NCBI RefSeq assembly: GCF_038024125.1
Contig: NZ_CP150662.1
Location: forward strand, 203,501 to 267,500
Direction of reading: 5' to 3'
Length of the DNA: 64,000 bases
Origin: Polaribacter gangjinensis
GTDB taxonomy: Bacteria > Bacteroidota > Bacteroidia > Flavobacteriales > Flavobacteriaceae
Shown one piece after another: positions 36,338-44,237 of the stretch. The position numbers and the translations under genes are program-made. The first letter of the stretch is position 1; each line of letters starts with the position of its first letter. A model generated the notes under the pieces. That model saw nothing but the letters and a program-made list of their open reading frames with translations. It was not told where the DNA came from and made no database searches.

Positions 36338-39103
36338 TTAGATATTCTTAACTGCAAATCTTATATTGTATAGATCCAATAAGGATGATTTTATCGCTTC
36401 AAAGTGTTCATCAATTCCGAATGCTTCCAATAGAACTTTTTCAAAATTCACTCTGTCTGCTTGCTCAATTTCTTGCTTTAAAGGCAATCTATTTCTATTG
36501 GCAATTGGTTGAAAAGCATTTATAATTCTTTGTTTTTGGTCGTTAGATAAAAGCTGGAAATTCAAAAGTTTAAAATCTCGTTCAAATTTTGTTGCTCTCA
36601 AATCAAGTGCACCTAAACCTCTTCCAAAACCAAAACTCTCAATGAAAAACATACTTAAAACGCTATTCAATAAGGCAAGCAATAAAATTCTGTTTTCATT
36701 TTGAAAATCTTCTTTTAGCGAAAGACCAATCATTCTTTGGTCAATGAATGAACGATTCTCAAAGGTTGCAATAAATAAACTTCTATCGTAATTTACATTG
36801 GCGACAAAGTCAGCCATATTTTCGGTTTTCATTTCATACCATAACATATTTGCTTTGCGCAAAGATTGAGTAAGCGGAACGCCTGTTTCATTGTTTTGAT
36901 TTTCAAAATTTCTAATCCATTGCAAAGCACCTGAATGATTGAGTTGCTCTAATTCTGCAATACTTCTTGAACAACAAAATGCTTCTCCATCTGCTGAACA
37001 ATAAAGTCCTGATGTTCCTCTTAGGTTTTTCAGAACTGGTCTTATGTATTCCGCTTCAATGTTATGACCAAATGCAGGATAAAATAAGGCATTCCAACCT
37101 CTTCTTTCGCCACGAGTAAAATTGAAAAACTGATTGCAATCAATTAGTTTTTCTGAAACTTCTGTAAGCCAATTAAGATTTGCAAAGTAACCGCACCAAG
37201 GAACACCAATAGTTTCAAAGTTGGCTATCTCATTGACTGAATAATTCTGAATAGCTACAATTTCATTTTCTGTTTCTAACAAAATATTTTCACTCAATTG
37301 TTTGATGTCAGGTATTTCATTTATGCTTTCTTTTAGGGTGCAAAATGAAATTGTTCTGTTTTGGTCTATTGGAGTATTTGGGTTTCGCTTTTTTGCAATT
37401 AGAAAAGTAGTCACTACATCTGCGTTGTCAAACCATTTTCCTTTTCCTGAAATTACAACAGTTTCAATGTCATAGAATTTTTGAATAAGCTCTAAGAAAA
37501 TTTCTCCGTAATCAGTTCCCAACCAAGCATTAGAAAGTATAAGCCCAATTTTTCCGTTTTCAGAAAGTAGCTGATGTAAATAAAAGGGGATGTAAGCGAA
37601 AATATCACTTTTGCCACTTAATGATTTTGTGGTGTAAGCTTCTTCTTCAATGAAACTGTTTATTTCTGTGATGTTCGGGTTTAAAACCTGAATTTCTTTA
37701 CTCTTGATAAAAGGTAAGTTTGAAACAACATAATCAATGGTAGGAAAAAGCTTTACAATATCGTTTCCATTGTTCGGGTCTTTGAAAGTTACATTCTGCC
37801 CTGTTACTAATTCAATCACATCCTTTCTGAAAATGTTTAACACTTTGCCGATGTTATTTGGCTTAGCCAAAGTAAGTGTAGATAATTGAATAGGGAAAGA
37901 ATGTTTGTCTGATGCCCAAATGCTGTTTATTATTTCGTCTTGGTTAAACTCGTATTCTTCTTTGAGCAAATATGCTTGATTGATTATTGTTCCTGTTCCA
38001 CAACAAGGGTCAATTACAACTCCTTCTTTGTCTTCAACGGTTAACCTCACTAATAAATCTGCTAATTTTTTAGGTGTTGCGAATTGTCCTGCAACCTTTC
38101 GTTTTGCAGATACTATCGAAGATTGGAGTAAATTATGGAGGATTTCTATTTCAATTCCTGCAATGTTGATTGATGAAAGAAACTGATTTAACTGGATAAT
38201 CTGTTTCCAAGCAGAAGTTGAAATGAACTCAATTGCAAGGTTATCGCTGAAAATGTTCCAAAAATTACAATGCTCGGATATTGAGGCAATTATTTCCTTC
38301 GCTTGCTCAACCGAGGTTTCATTGTTTATTGATTCTATTGCTCTTGCTTCATTAAAATGCCTTTTCAGAACATTTGCGAAGATAATTTTAAAAACCCAAT
38401 CTGTTAATATTACTTTTGAAATAGTAGGTAATTTATTTGAAGCGTCTTTTACTGCTGATGGATTATAACCATATTCAGTTGCAGAGGATAACCACCAATT
38501 ATTTATTTTGGCTTCAAGTCTTGAGTTTCTCCTAAAATTAGCTCTTATATTTTCTGCTGTCGAGGATATATTTTCGAGAATAACATCAATGATTGCATCA
38601 ACAGCTAAAATTTCTGAAGAAACTTCATCTGATATTTCTCCTGATTCAAAATAGCCGTTTAAGTCTGAAAGTATGGTATGTAGTAATGACTTCCAAAGAG
38701 ATTCTTTTGGTTTTACTTCTGTTCGTTTATTAATGTCAATGTCATTCCAAGTTTTTAAAATTGCGAATGAATCTCCTTGTTTAGAATAAAGAACGGCACT
38801 CTTTACATTCCACAGAATAAAACTGTCTCTTTGTAAAATTTTGGCTTTTTTGATTGCATTGACAATGAGTTCAGCATCATTAATTGGTGTGTCAGGCATT
38901 TTCAATTCCCAACCTTGTAAAATGATATTTCTTGTTTGGTCTTTGAAAATCAACACATCAGGAAATAGACTTGACTTTTCGTTGCTTATGGTACTTTCAC
39001 CACCTGCACTTTTAAAGTGCCAACTCTTATTTGCAAGGTGTAAGCCTATTTCACTTATTACGTCTATTGCCCAACTTCTTTCGTTGTATGTAACTTTTGC
39101 CAT
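36338..39103 (-). CDS. Fused restriction endonuclease-adenine methyltransferase (type IIG/I-like)
   Basis: 921 residues. The N-terminus looks like a PD-(D/E)xK nuclease (Pro48-Asp49 ... Glu66-x-Lys68 in QGWELKMPD). The gamma-class N6-adenine methylase domain follows: AGQFATP at about 338, motif I DPCCGTGT (364-371) and motif IV SNLPF (461-465, an NPPF variant). The C-terminal third resembles a specificity/target-recognition region (LLALLNSVLSMFFIES). Such enzymes methylate and cut DNA as one polypeptide. Confidence 0.82.
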   Translation of the reverse strand: MAKVTYNERSWAIDVISEIGLHLANKSWHFKSAGGESTISNEKSSLFPDVLIFKDQTRNIILQGWELKMPDTPINDAELIVNAIKKAKILQRDSFILWNVKSAVLYSKQGDSFAILKTWNDIDINKRTEVKPKESLWKSLLHTILSDLNGYFESGEISDEVSSEILAVDAIIDVILENISSTAENIRANFRRNSRLEAKINNWWLSSATEYGYNPSAVKDASNKLPTISKVILTDWVFKIIFANVLKRHFNEARAIESINNETSVEQAKEIIASISEHCNFWNIFSDNLAIEFISTSAWKQIIQLNQFLSSINIAGIEIEILHNLLQSSIVSAKRKVAGQFATPKKLADLLVRLTVEDKEGVVIDPCCGTGTIINQAYLLKEEYEFNQDEIINSIWASDKHSFPIQLSTLTLAKPNNIGKVLNIFRKDVIELVTGQNVTFKDPNNGNDIVKLFPTIDYVVSNLPFIKSKEIQVLNPNITEINSFIEEEAYTTKSLSGKSDIFAYIPFYLHQLLSENGKIGLILSNAWLGTDYGEIFLELIQKFYDIETVVISGKGKWFDNADVVTTFLIAKKRNPNTPIDQNRTISFCTLKESINEIPDIKQLSENILLETENEIVAIQNYSVNEIANFETIGVPWCGYFANLNWLTEVSEKLIDCNQFFNFTRGERRGWNALFYPAFGHNIEAEYIRPVLKNLRGTSGLYCSADGEAFCCSRSIAELEQLNHSGALQWIRNFENQNNETGVPLTQSLRKANMLWYEMKTENMADFVANVNYDRSLFIATFENRSFIDQRMIGLSLKEDFQNENRILLLALLNSVLSMFFIESFGFGRGLGALDLRATKFERDFKLLNFQLLSNDQKQRIINAFQPIANRNRLPLKQEIEQADRVNFEKVLLEAFGIDEHFEAIKSSLLDLYNIRFAVKNI

Positions 39104-39117
39104 TTCAGGTAATTCAA

Positions 39118-40035
39118 TTAATAAATTGCTGGACTTGCTTTTGCCTTTCCGTTTTTGTAATTAAGTGTATGATATTTTGCAATTGGCTCATTGAATAATC
39201 TTAAAGTTGATTCTTCAATTTCCTTGCGTTTAAGTGTTTCTTGAATTCTGTCAGTGCAAATTTTTATGTAATCAACTGGCTTAACTTTATGTAGCAGAAC
39301 ATCTTCATTCTTTTCAATCCCAATAAATTGTCTGTTTTCAAGAATTGCAGAAAGTAGGAAACTACCACTACCACAAGCATTGTCAAGAACAACATCTCCT
39401 GGTTTTGTGAAGGTCTTTATAAGGTATCTTCCTAATTCAATTGGTTTTTGTGTCGGATGCAAAACAGGCCCTTCGGATTCCGCTGTTTTCACATATACAA
39501 AATCGTCAATGGGTTGTTCTTCATAGCAAACAACATCATTCGGGTATCTCTCACCATTGCTTTTTACGTGTTTTGGTTTAAAATCTCCGTAACTACCTGT
39601 AAATTGGTCTTTTCTAATACCTTTGTCGTATGCCTCTCCGTTCGTCATCTGAGGATTGTATGATGGTTGTTTTTTATAAAAAAGACAGATGTCCTCGTGT
39701 TTACGAAGTGGCTGTTTTTTTGCATTAAGGAAATTTGTTGATTTTGACTTAATCCAAACAATTTTGTATTTAAACAATTTTTCGTTGCTCATAATTAACT
39801 TAGCTGTAAAAAGTCCTTGTGAGGTCAAGGCTATTGCTCCATTATCTTTGATGATTCTCTCATAATGTTCCCACAGTTGGTCTAAATCAATCACGGAATC
39901 CCATTTGTTTTGTGTTGTTCCGTATGGTAAATCACAAAGAATCATATCTATTGACTTGCTTGGTATGTTTTTCATAACCTCTAAGCAGTCGCCTTGAATA
40001 ACTTTGTTAATATATTGGTCTATTGATTTTGCCAT
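39118..40035 (-). CDS. DNA methyltransferase (N4-cytosine/N6-adenine, beta class)
   Basis: 305 residues. Motif IV Asp35-Leu-Pro-Tyr38 (CDLPYGTTQNKWDS), then PLRKHEDICLFYKK, HPTQKP and motif I DNACGSGSFLLSA near the C-terminus: the order typical of beta-class enzymes. It lies 14 bases upstream of the fused enzyme and 3 bases after the XRE regulator, forming one operon; it probably gives additional protective modification. Confidence 0.88.
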   Translation of the reverse strand: MAKSIDQYINKVIQGDCLEVMKNIPSKSIDMILCDLPYGTTQNKWDSVIDLDQLWEHYERIIKDNGAIALTSQGLFTAKLIMSNEKLFKYKIVWIKSKSTNFLNAKKQPLRKHEDICLFYKKQPSYNPQMTNGEAYDKGIRKDQFTGSYGDFKPKHVKSNGERYPNDVVCYEEQPIDDFVYVKTAESEGPVLHPTQKPIELGRYLIKTFTKPGDVVLDNACGSGSFLLSAILENRQFIGIEKNEDVLLHKVKPVDYIKICTDRIQETLKRKEIEESTLRLFNEPIAKYHTLNYKNGKAKASPAIY

Positions 40036-40038
40036 TTT

Positions 40039-40365
40039 TTAAAATTTTAAATTTCCCTGTTTAAACTTAGACAACCTGTAATATTTTGCCTTTTCCTCTG
40101 CCAATGTCAACAATTCTGTTGAGTCTGGAACTCGGTAAATCATTTCAGCGATTTTTTCGCTGTAAAACTCCTTTTCAAGAGAAGTAATGTCAAGCTTGAA
40201 AACTTTAGCAAGTTTAGGAAGTATTTCCTCTGGAACATTGCGTTTTTTATTTTCAATCTTGGAAAGTGTTGATTGGTCTATATCAAGTGCTGCAGCAAGT
40301 TTTGTTAGCGTTAAGCCTTTCTCAACCCGCAAATTGTGAATGTATTCTCCAAATGTTTCTTTCAT
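40039..40365 (-). CDS. XRE-family HTH regulator (controller-like)
   Basis: 108 residues. The HTH is GEYIHNLRVEKGLTLTKLAAALDIDQSTLSKIENKKR, followed by a C-terminal extension. Placed first in the restriction-modification operon, as controller proteins are. A palindromic TTGACAATTTTGTCAA just upstream (near 40384-40399) could be its operator. Confidence 0.82.
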   Translation of the reverse strand: MKETFGEYIHNLRVEKGLTLTKLAAALDIDQSTLSKIENKKRNVPEEILPKLAKVFKLDITSLEKEFYSEKIAEMIYRVPDSTELLTLAEEKAKYYRLSKFKQGNLKF

Positions 40366-40383
40366 TACCTTGAATATTTTGCC

Positions 40384-40399
40384 TTGACAATTTTGTCAA
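40384..40399. promoter_or_regulatory. Candidate operator of the restriction-modification operon
   Basis: TTGACAATTTTGTCAA is a 16-base perfect palindrome about 20 bases before the regulator start codon, the usual place for a controller operator. Confidence 0.5.
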
Positions 40400-40460
40400 A
40401 AATACTAATATTTATCTACAATCAGAATTCTTGAGAAGTTTTTTTTAGCTACGGATTATG

Positions 40461-40552
40461 TCAGAGCGGTGGCAAAAAATGGCTCTTTTGGTTTTTTTAG
40501 CGTTGGCTCGTGTGTCGGCAAAAACCAAATGTGCCATTTGCGGGTCGGCTTT
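40461..40552. repeat. B element 4 (second palindrome family)
   Basis: Outer stem ATGGC / GCCAT, inner TTTTGGTTTTT / AAAAACCAAA, loop TAGCGTTGGCTCGTGTG. Lies between the restriction-modification operon and site S17. Confidence 0.75.
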
Positions 40553-40565
40553 TACACTGACGCAC

Positions 40566-40688
40566 AACGGTTAGTATATGAAAAGTAGGCGATTACGAAG
40601 AACGTCAGTTTCGGCTAAGCACAAAGTTTGATACGAGCTTTGAAGCTCAAATTTAGCACTGTCTCGCCTATTTTTTATATACATTGTT
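40566..40688. repeat. Cassette site S17 (attC-like)
   Basis: Arms GTATATGAAAAGTAGGCGA and TCGCCTATTTTTTATATAC, with two G-T wobbles on the plus strand; the centre is unique (GCTTTGAAGCTC palindrome). GTTGTAGCCA is complementary to TGGCTACAAC at 42171. Confidence 0.92.
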
Positions 40689-40701
40689 GTAGCCAGTTTT
40701 T

Positions 40702-41778
40702 CTATCGGATTATTTTTTTCATTATCCATTCTACAGGTCCATTTTCTCTACTTTTCAGCCAATAAGTTGCAAAGAATACACATAAAACACTAAAAATTAA
40801 AGCATACGCAACTGAAAATTCTATTGGATAATTCCCCATTTTTTCTGGGTTAATTGCTTCAATAAGTCCCATACCAATTATTACGTGTGCAACATAAAAA
40901 GTTAGAGCTAATTGTCCCGTTTTATTTAGAGCCAAAAGTATTTTGTTTGTTGAAAATCTTTTTCCGATAATGATACAAGCTGATATTATTAATACGGAAA
41001 TTGCAATACCATTAAACATATAAATTGGTAATGGTGGCATTGGGTTTGTTCCAATAATTTCTGATAATTCACTTGCTATTTGTTCGTTTCCTTCTGATAA
41101 AAATGAAATTGACACGTGTGATAAAATTTGAATTACAACAAAAGTAATTGAACTAACCAAAAATGCTTTTTTGATAAATCGGTCACTTTTCAAGTCTTGT
41201 TTGCCAAACCAAAAACCAAAAAGCATAAAAGCTGTCCAAGGTATTACTGGGTGAAAACCATTGAAGAATAGATTTCTAAAAAATCCATTAACTGTCCAAA
41301 AATCGAGATAATCTAAAGTGTCAAAATTCCAACCTGTTTCGTAATTCCAAAAGCCAATTAATAATGGATAAAACAGTATTAATGCAATTGCCGAAATTAA
41401 AATAGTTTTTTCATTGCTTTTTAGTAGAAGCAAAATAGCAAGCATATAAATTCCATAAAAATGCAAAATGTCCGCTGGCCAAATTACTATATATGAAAGA
41501 CCAACAATGAATAGGAACAATGCTCTTTTTGCAATTCTTATCCGAGCAGTTTTTAATTTTTGGCTGTCATTATTTTTCAATGCAGAATTTGTCATTAAAG
41601 CAAGTCCAACGCCTGCTAAAACCACAAAAGTTGCTGCTGCCTTTCCATCAAAAGCACTTGCAAATGATTTAACCCAACTCAATCCATTTTCGCCAAACAC
41701 GATTTTAAAATTAACGATTATCATTCCGATAACTGCTAATGCTCTTGCTATATCAATTCCGATTATTCTTTCTTTCAT
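40702..41778 (-). CDS. DUF418/heparan-acetyltransferase-like membrane protein
   Basis: 358 residues with about nine to ten hydrophobic helices. The N-terminus RIIGIDIARALAVIGMIIVNF matches the DUF1624/HGSNAT family start, and FYVAHVIIGMGLIEAI the DUF418 C-terminal signature. The family is thought to move acetyl or acyl groups across the membrane. Its ATG overlaps the stop of the lipocalin-like gene by 4 bases. Confidence 0.75.
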   Translation of the reverse strand: MKERIIGIDIARALAVIGMIIVNFKIVFGENGLSWVKSFASAFDGKAAATFVVLAGVGLALMTNSALKNNDSQKLKTARIRIAKRALFLFIVGLSYIVIWPADILHFYGIYMLAILLLLKSNEKTILISAIALILFYPLLIGFWNYETGWNFDTLDYLDFWTVNGFFRNLFFNGFHPVIPWTAFMLFGFWFGKQDLKSDRFIKKAFLVSSITFVVIQILSHVSISFLSEGNEQIASELSEIIGTNPMPPLPIYMFNGIAISVLIISACIIIGKRFSTNKILLALNKTGQLALTFYVAHVIIGMGLIEAINPEKMGNYPIEFSVAYALIFSVLCVFFATYWLKSRENGPVEWIMKKIIR

Positions 41779-42152
41779 TTTTCTGCCAGAAATTTAAGTT
41801 TTATACTGTCTTCATTGTCTTTTAATAAAAGAATGAGTTCATTCTTTGTCACTTTAATTATTCCAAATATTATTGGTTTGTTTGATTTGCTATCGCATAA
41901 ATGAAGTGATTTATTTTTTAAATCCCATTTCCAAGTTCCGTTTTCCAATTTTCCTTCATCAACACTAATAAATGTTCCATCTTCTATAAAATTCAAATAG
42001 TCATTTTTTTCTGTCTCTTCGGGAGAAAAGGTAATTCCCCAATAAATATATCCTTCCAAATTCCATTTTTTACAGAAATCAAGTTTAGATTGACTTTTTG
42101 CATTTATACTTAAAGCTAAAATCGTTATTGTAATTGTAAATATCCTGTTCAT
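41775..42152 (-). CDS. Secreted lipocalin-like protein
   Basis: 125 residues with a signal peptide (ITITILALSINAKSQ). KWNLEGYIYWG..., LNFIEDGTFISVDEGKLENGTWKWD and a run of short strands match Bacteroidota lipocalin-like (DUF4488/5004-type) proteins. First gene of a two-gene cassette; ligand unknown. Confidence 0.68.
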   Translation of the reverse strand: MNRIFTITITILALSINAKSQSKLDFCKKWNLEGYIYWGITFSPEETEKNDYLNFIEDGTFISVDEGKLENGTWKWDLKNKSLHLCDSKSNKPIIFGIIKVTKNELILLLKDNEDSIKLKFLAEK

Positions 42153-42168
42153 TCTTAAAATTGGCTAC

Positions 42169-42291
42169 AACGTGTTTGTGCATGGTTTGGTGCGTAAATT
42201 AAGAAATAAAACTAATAAATAAAAACAAGATTATGAGTAAACAAAAATTTTCCAAAGTGGCTAAAAGTAGCACTAAATTATGCACGGTGTT
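42169..42291. repeat. Cassette site S18 (attC-like, first site after integrase)
   Basis: Arms TGTGCATGGTTTGGTGC and GCACTAAATTATGCACG differ only by plus-strand wobble pairs. GTTGGGCAAC is complementary to GTTGCCCAAC at 42752-42761 next to the integrase. Same subtype as S6. Confidence 0.92.
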
Positions 42292-42416
42292 GGGCAACGT
42301 TTTTTATAAAATCAAGGTTAAATATTATTTCCTTAAAGTAAAGTTACACCTTAAATTCAAAAGAAATGGAATACAAGTTCCTGTTTCTTTCTCAGAAAAA
42401 CAACTTAAAGAATTAA

Positions 42417-42734
42417 CTAAGGTTTAAAATCATTTGGATTGATTGATTCTATTTTTTCTCCATTCATAAAAAGTTTAATTTCTGATGGACTCCAAGCCAC
42501 AGCTATTTTGTTAAGTCCTTTTTCAGGTAAAATATTAGTTTTGAAAATTAAAAATTCATCATCAGTTCCAACAAAAATTTTAACACTTAAAGTCTGACCT
42601 ATGGAAGTAATAATTCCTTTATTGTCGTCAATTTCAAAATCTACCCAATTTATAAAATTAGGTTCTTTAAATGCTTTTGGATTTTCTTCAGTATCGAATG
42701 AAAAGAATACTGTTCCTTCTTTGTTTATTTTCAT
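42417..42734 (-). CDS. LamG/concanavalin-like small protein (105 aa)
   Basis: No signal peptide. KGLNKIAVAWSPSEIKLFMNGEKIE matches the conserved strand pair of LamG-type jelly-roll domains (W.....LY.NG). It may be a fragment of a larger carbohydrate- or protein-binding domain. First cassette behind the integrase. Confidence 0.6.
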   Translation of the reverse strand: MKINKEGTVFFSFDTEENPKAFKEPNFINWVDFEIDDNKGIITSIGQTLSVKIFVGTDDEFLIFKTNILPEKGLNKIAVAWSPSEIKLFMNGEKIESINPNDFKP

Positions 42735-42751
42735 AGGTTTATTTTTTAAAT

Positions 42752-42790
42752 GTTGCCCAACTGGTTATATCAAGAACAAAATTCTTTTTT
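42752..42790 (-). other. Candidate attI (primary integration site)
   Basis: On the minus strand, directly after the integrase stop, TTGATATAACCA precedes GTTGGGCAAC, the first cassette junction. Only one junction is present, with no long hairpin arms, as in integron attI; the bases before GTT resemble the sequence before the GTT in S17 (ATACTAACC). Confidence 0.6.
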
Positions 42791-43958
42791 ATATCGGATT
42801 ATTTCCGGATAATAGGAAGTTTTGTTCATCTTTTGTATTTCGGCTTAAAGTTAATAAAATTGTATCTAACGGACTCTTAATTTCTAATAAATCTTTTTTT
42901 GCAACATGAGTATAAATCATGGTAGTCTCTGGTTTAGCATGCCCTAACAACTCTTGTATATGTCGCAAACCAACACCATTCTCCAATAAATGAGTAGCAT
43001 AACTATGACGCAATGTATGTGGCGTTACTTTTTTCGAAATCTTTGCCAAAGCAACACTTTTCTCTAAAAATTTACGAATACTACTTTCAGAATATCGCTC
43101 TCCCTCAGGTCCTTCAATAAAATAAACTTTTGGTACATAGGTCGTTAAATAATTCATTAATAAAGGTAAAAACGAACTTGCCAATACAACAAACCTGTCT
43201 TTTCTCCCTTTGCCACTCACTACTTTTACTTGCCTACGCTCAACATCAATATTTTTTAATTGCAAACTGGTAATTTCCCCAATGCGCAATCCAGACGAAT
43301 ACAACAATACAATAATTGCGCGATGCTTTAAATTTTTTGTAACCTGTACAATCCGTAAAACTTCTTCTTGAGACAATACATTGGGCAATATTCTCGATTT
43401 TTTAGGACGCTCTAATTGCAAATCATTGATTTTTGTATGAGGATAAAAAACAGTAAAAACCTTCAATGCACTAATAAACTGTCTTTGCGAACTAATAGAA
43501 TACTTTCTGGGGATAAAAACCTTTTCAATAAAAACTTCTACAGATCTATTGGTAAGTTCTTCTAAAGCTGTTTCTGTATGAAAATTCACAAAATCTGCCA
43601 CAAAAAAAGTATACGTCTGTATCGTACTTTCACTATACCTTTTGCCTTTCAAATACAAGTAAAAATTATTCAATAACGTTCGTTGAGCCTCTGTTAAATT
43701 GCGCCTAAAAACCTCATTAGTGCCAATTTTTGATATATCTACAGTAGCAACATCCTTAAAAATAGCAATAATCGAAGCCAAATTCTCTTTCGTATCAGCT
43801 ACATGCCATACACGCAAGGTTTTGCTCCAAGTAGCTCCATCAATTTGCCGAACATGTTGAATCAGTAAAGAATCGTAAGGAAAACGAATCAAAAGCCTCG
43901 GATTTTTCTTATAAACCGCTTGCTCTAAAACAATAGTGGGTAGATTTTTCAATAGCAT
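42789..43958 (-). CDS. Tyrosine recombinase (XerC/D-type integrase of the cassette array)
   Basis: 389 residues. An N-terminal domain of about 80 residues (GATWSKTLRVWHV) precedes a SAM-like core-binding domain (about 88-180) and the catalytic domain, with Arg225 (SGLRIGE), Lys250 (SGKGRKD), His314-x-x-Arg317 (HTLRHSYATHLLE), His340 (LLGHAKPETT) and Tyr349 all present. I see no extra helix insertion near the second Arg, which defines classical IntI. It is transcribed in the same direction as the cassettes and lies at their upstream end, so it probably inserts and excises them. Confidence 0.88.
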   Translation of the reverse strand: MLLKNLPTIVLEQAVYKKNPRLLIRFPYDSLLIQHVRQIDGATWSKTLRVWHVADTKENLASIIAIFKDVATVDISKIGTNEVFRRNLTEAQRTLLNNFYLYLKGKRYSESTIQTYTFFVADFVNFHTETALEELTNRSVEVFIEKVFIPRKYSISSQRQFISALKVFTVFYPHTKINDLQLERPKKSRILPNVLSQEEVLRIVQVTKNLKHRAIIVLLYSSGLRIGEITSLQLKNIDVERRQVKVVSGKGRKDRFVVLASSFLPLLMNYLTTYVPKVYFIEGPEGERYSESSIRKFLEKSVALAKISKKVTPHTLRHSYATHLLENGVGLRHIQELLGHAKPETTMIYTHVAKKDLLEIKSPLDTILLTLSRNTKDEQNFLLSGNNPI

Positions 43959-44108
43959 TCTTTTTAAATAGCATTGAAATATACAAAATAAATGCTTACA
44001 AAATCGTAATACATTAACTAATTTTTAAAACTTTCTCGTTCATAAATAAGCATCTAAAAAAAACAAGCAAACACAAAAAATAGCAATTTTTCTAGTATGT
44101 AAAAAAAG

Positions 44109-44139
44109 CAGCGCAGCAAAAAAAAAGTACAGCGCAGCA
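44109..44139. repeat. GC-rich direct repeat upstream of integrase
   Basis: CAGCGCAGCA occurs twice, 21 bases apart (two helical turns), in otherwise AT-rich DNA about 150 bases before the integrase start. A protein-binding site is possible; the gap 43959-44237 contains nothing else recognisable. Confidence 0.45.
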
Positions 44140-44237
44140 ATTTTGTAAAGACTTTTGCAGAGGGGATTATTTTAAAATAATAACATAAATGTATACATCA
44201 ATAGAAATAATAATTTCTTATTTATTAAGAATGAAAT

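Noticed and set aside
42233..42427. 64-aa plus-strand frame running from site S18 into the first cassette
   Set aside because: It starts inside the site, is antisense to cassette transcription and overlaps the end of the LamG-like gene; the site-internal part is explained by stem conservation. Its Lys-rich C-terminal part could be a gene remnant, but the support is weak.
12079..42761. Array as a simple set of REP/terminator repeats between ordinary genes
   Set aside because: Terminators would not need cassette-specific complementary ends, constant 122-126 bp length, a precise duplicated gene-plus-site unit or an integrase at one end.
42789..43958. Recombinase as a prophage or conjugative-transposon integrase
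   Set aside because: No phage structural, tra or mobilisation genes and no tRNA target nearby; the neighbouring DNA is the cassette array.
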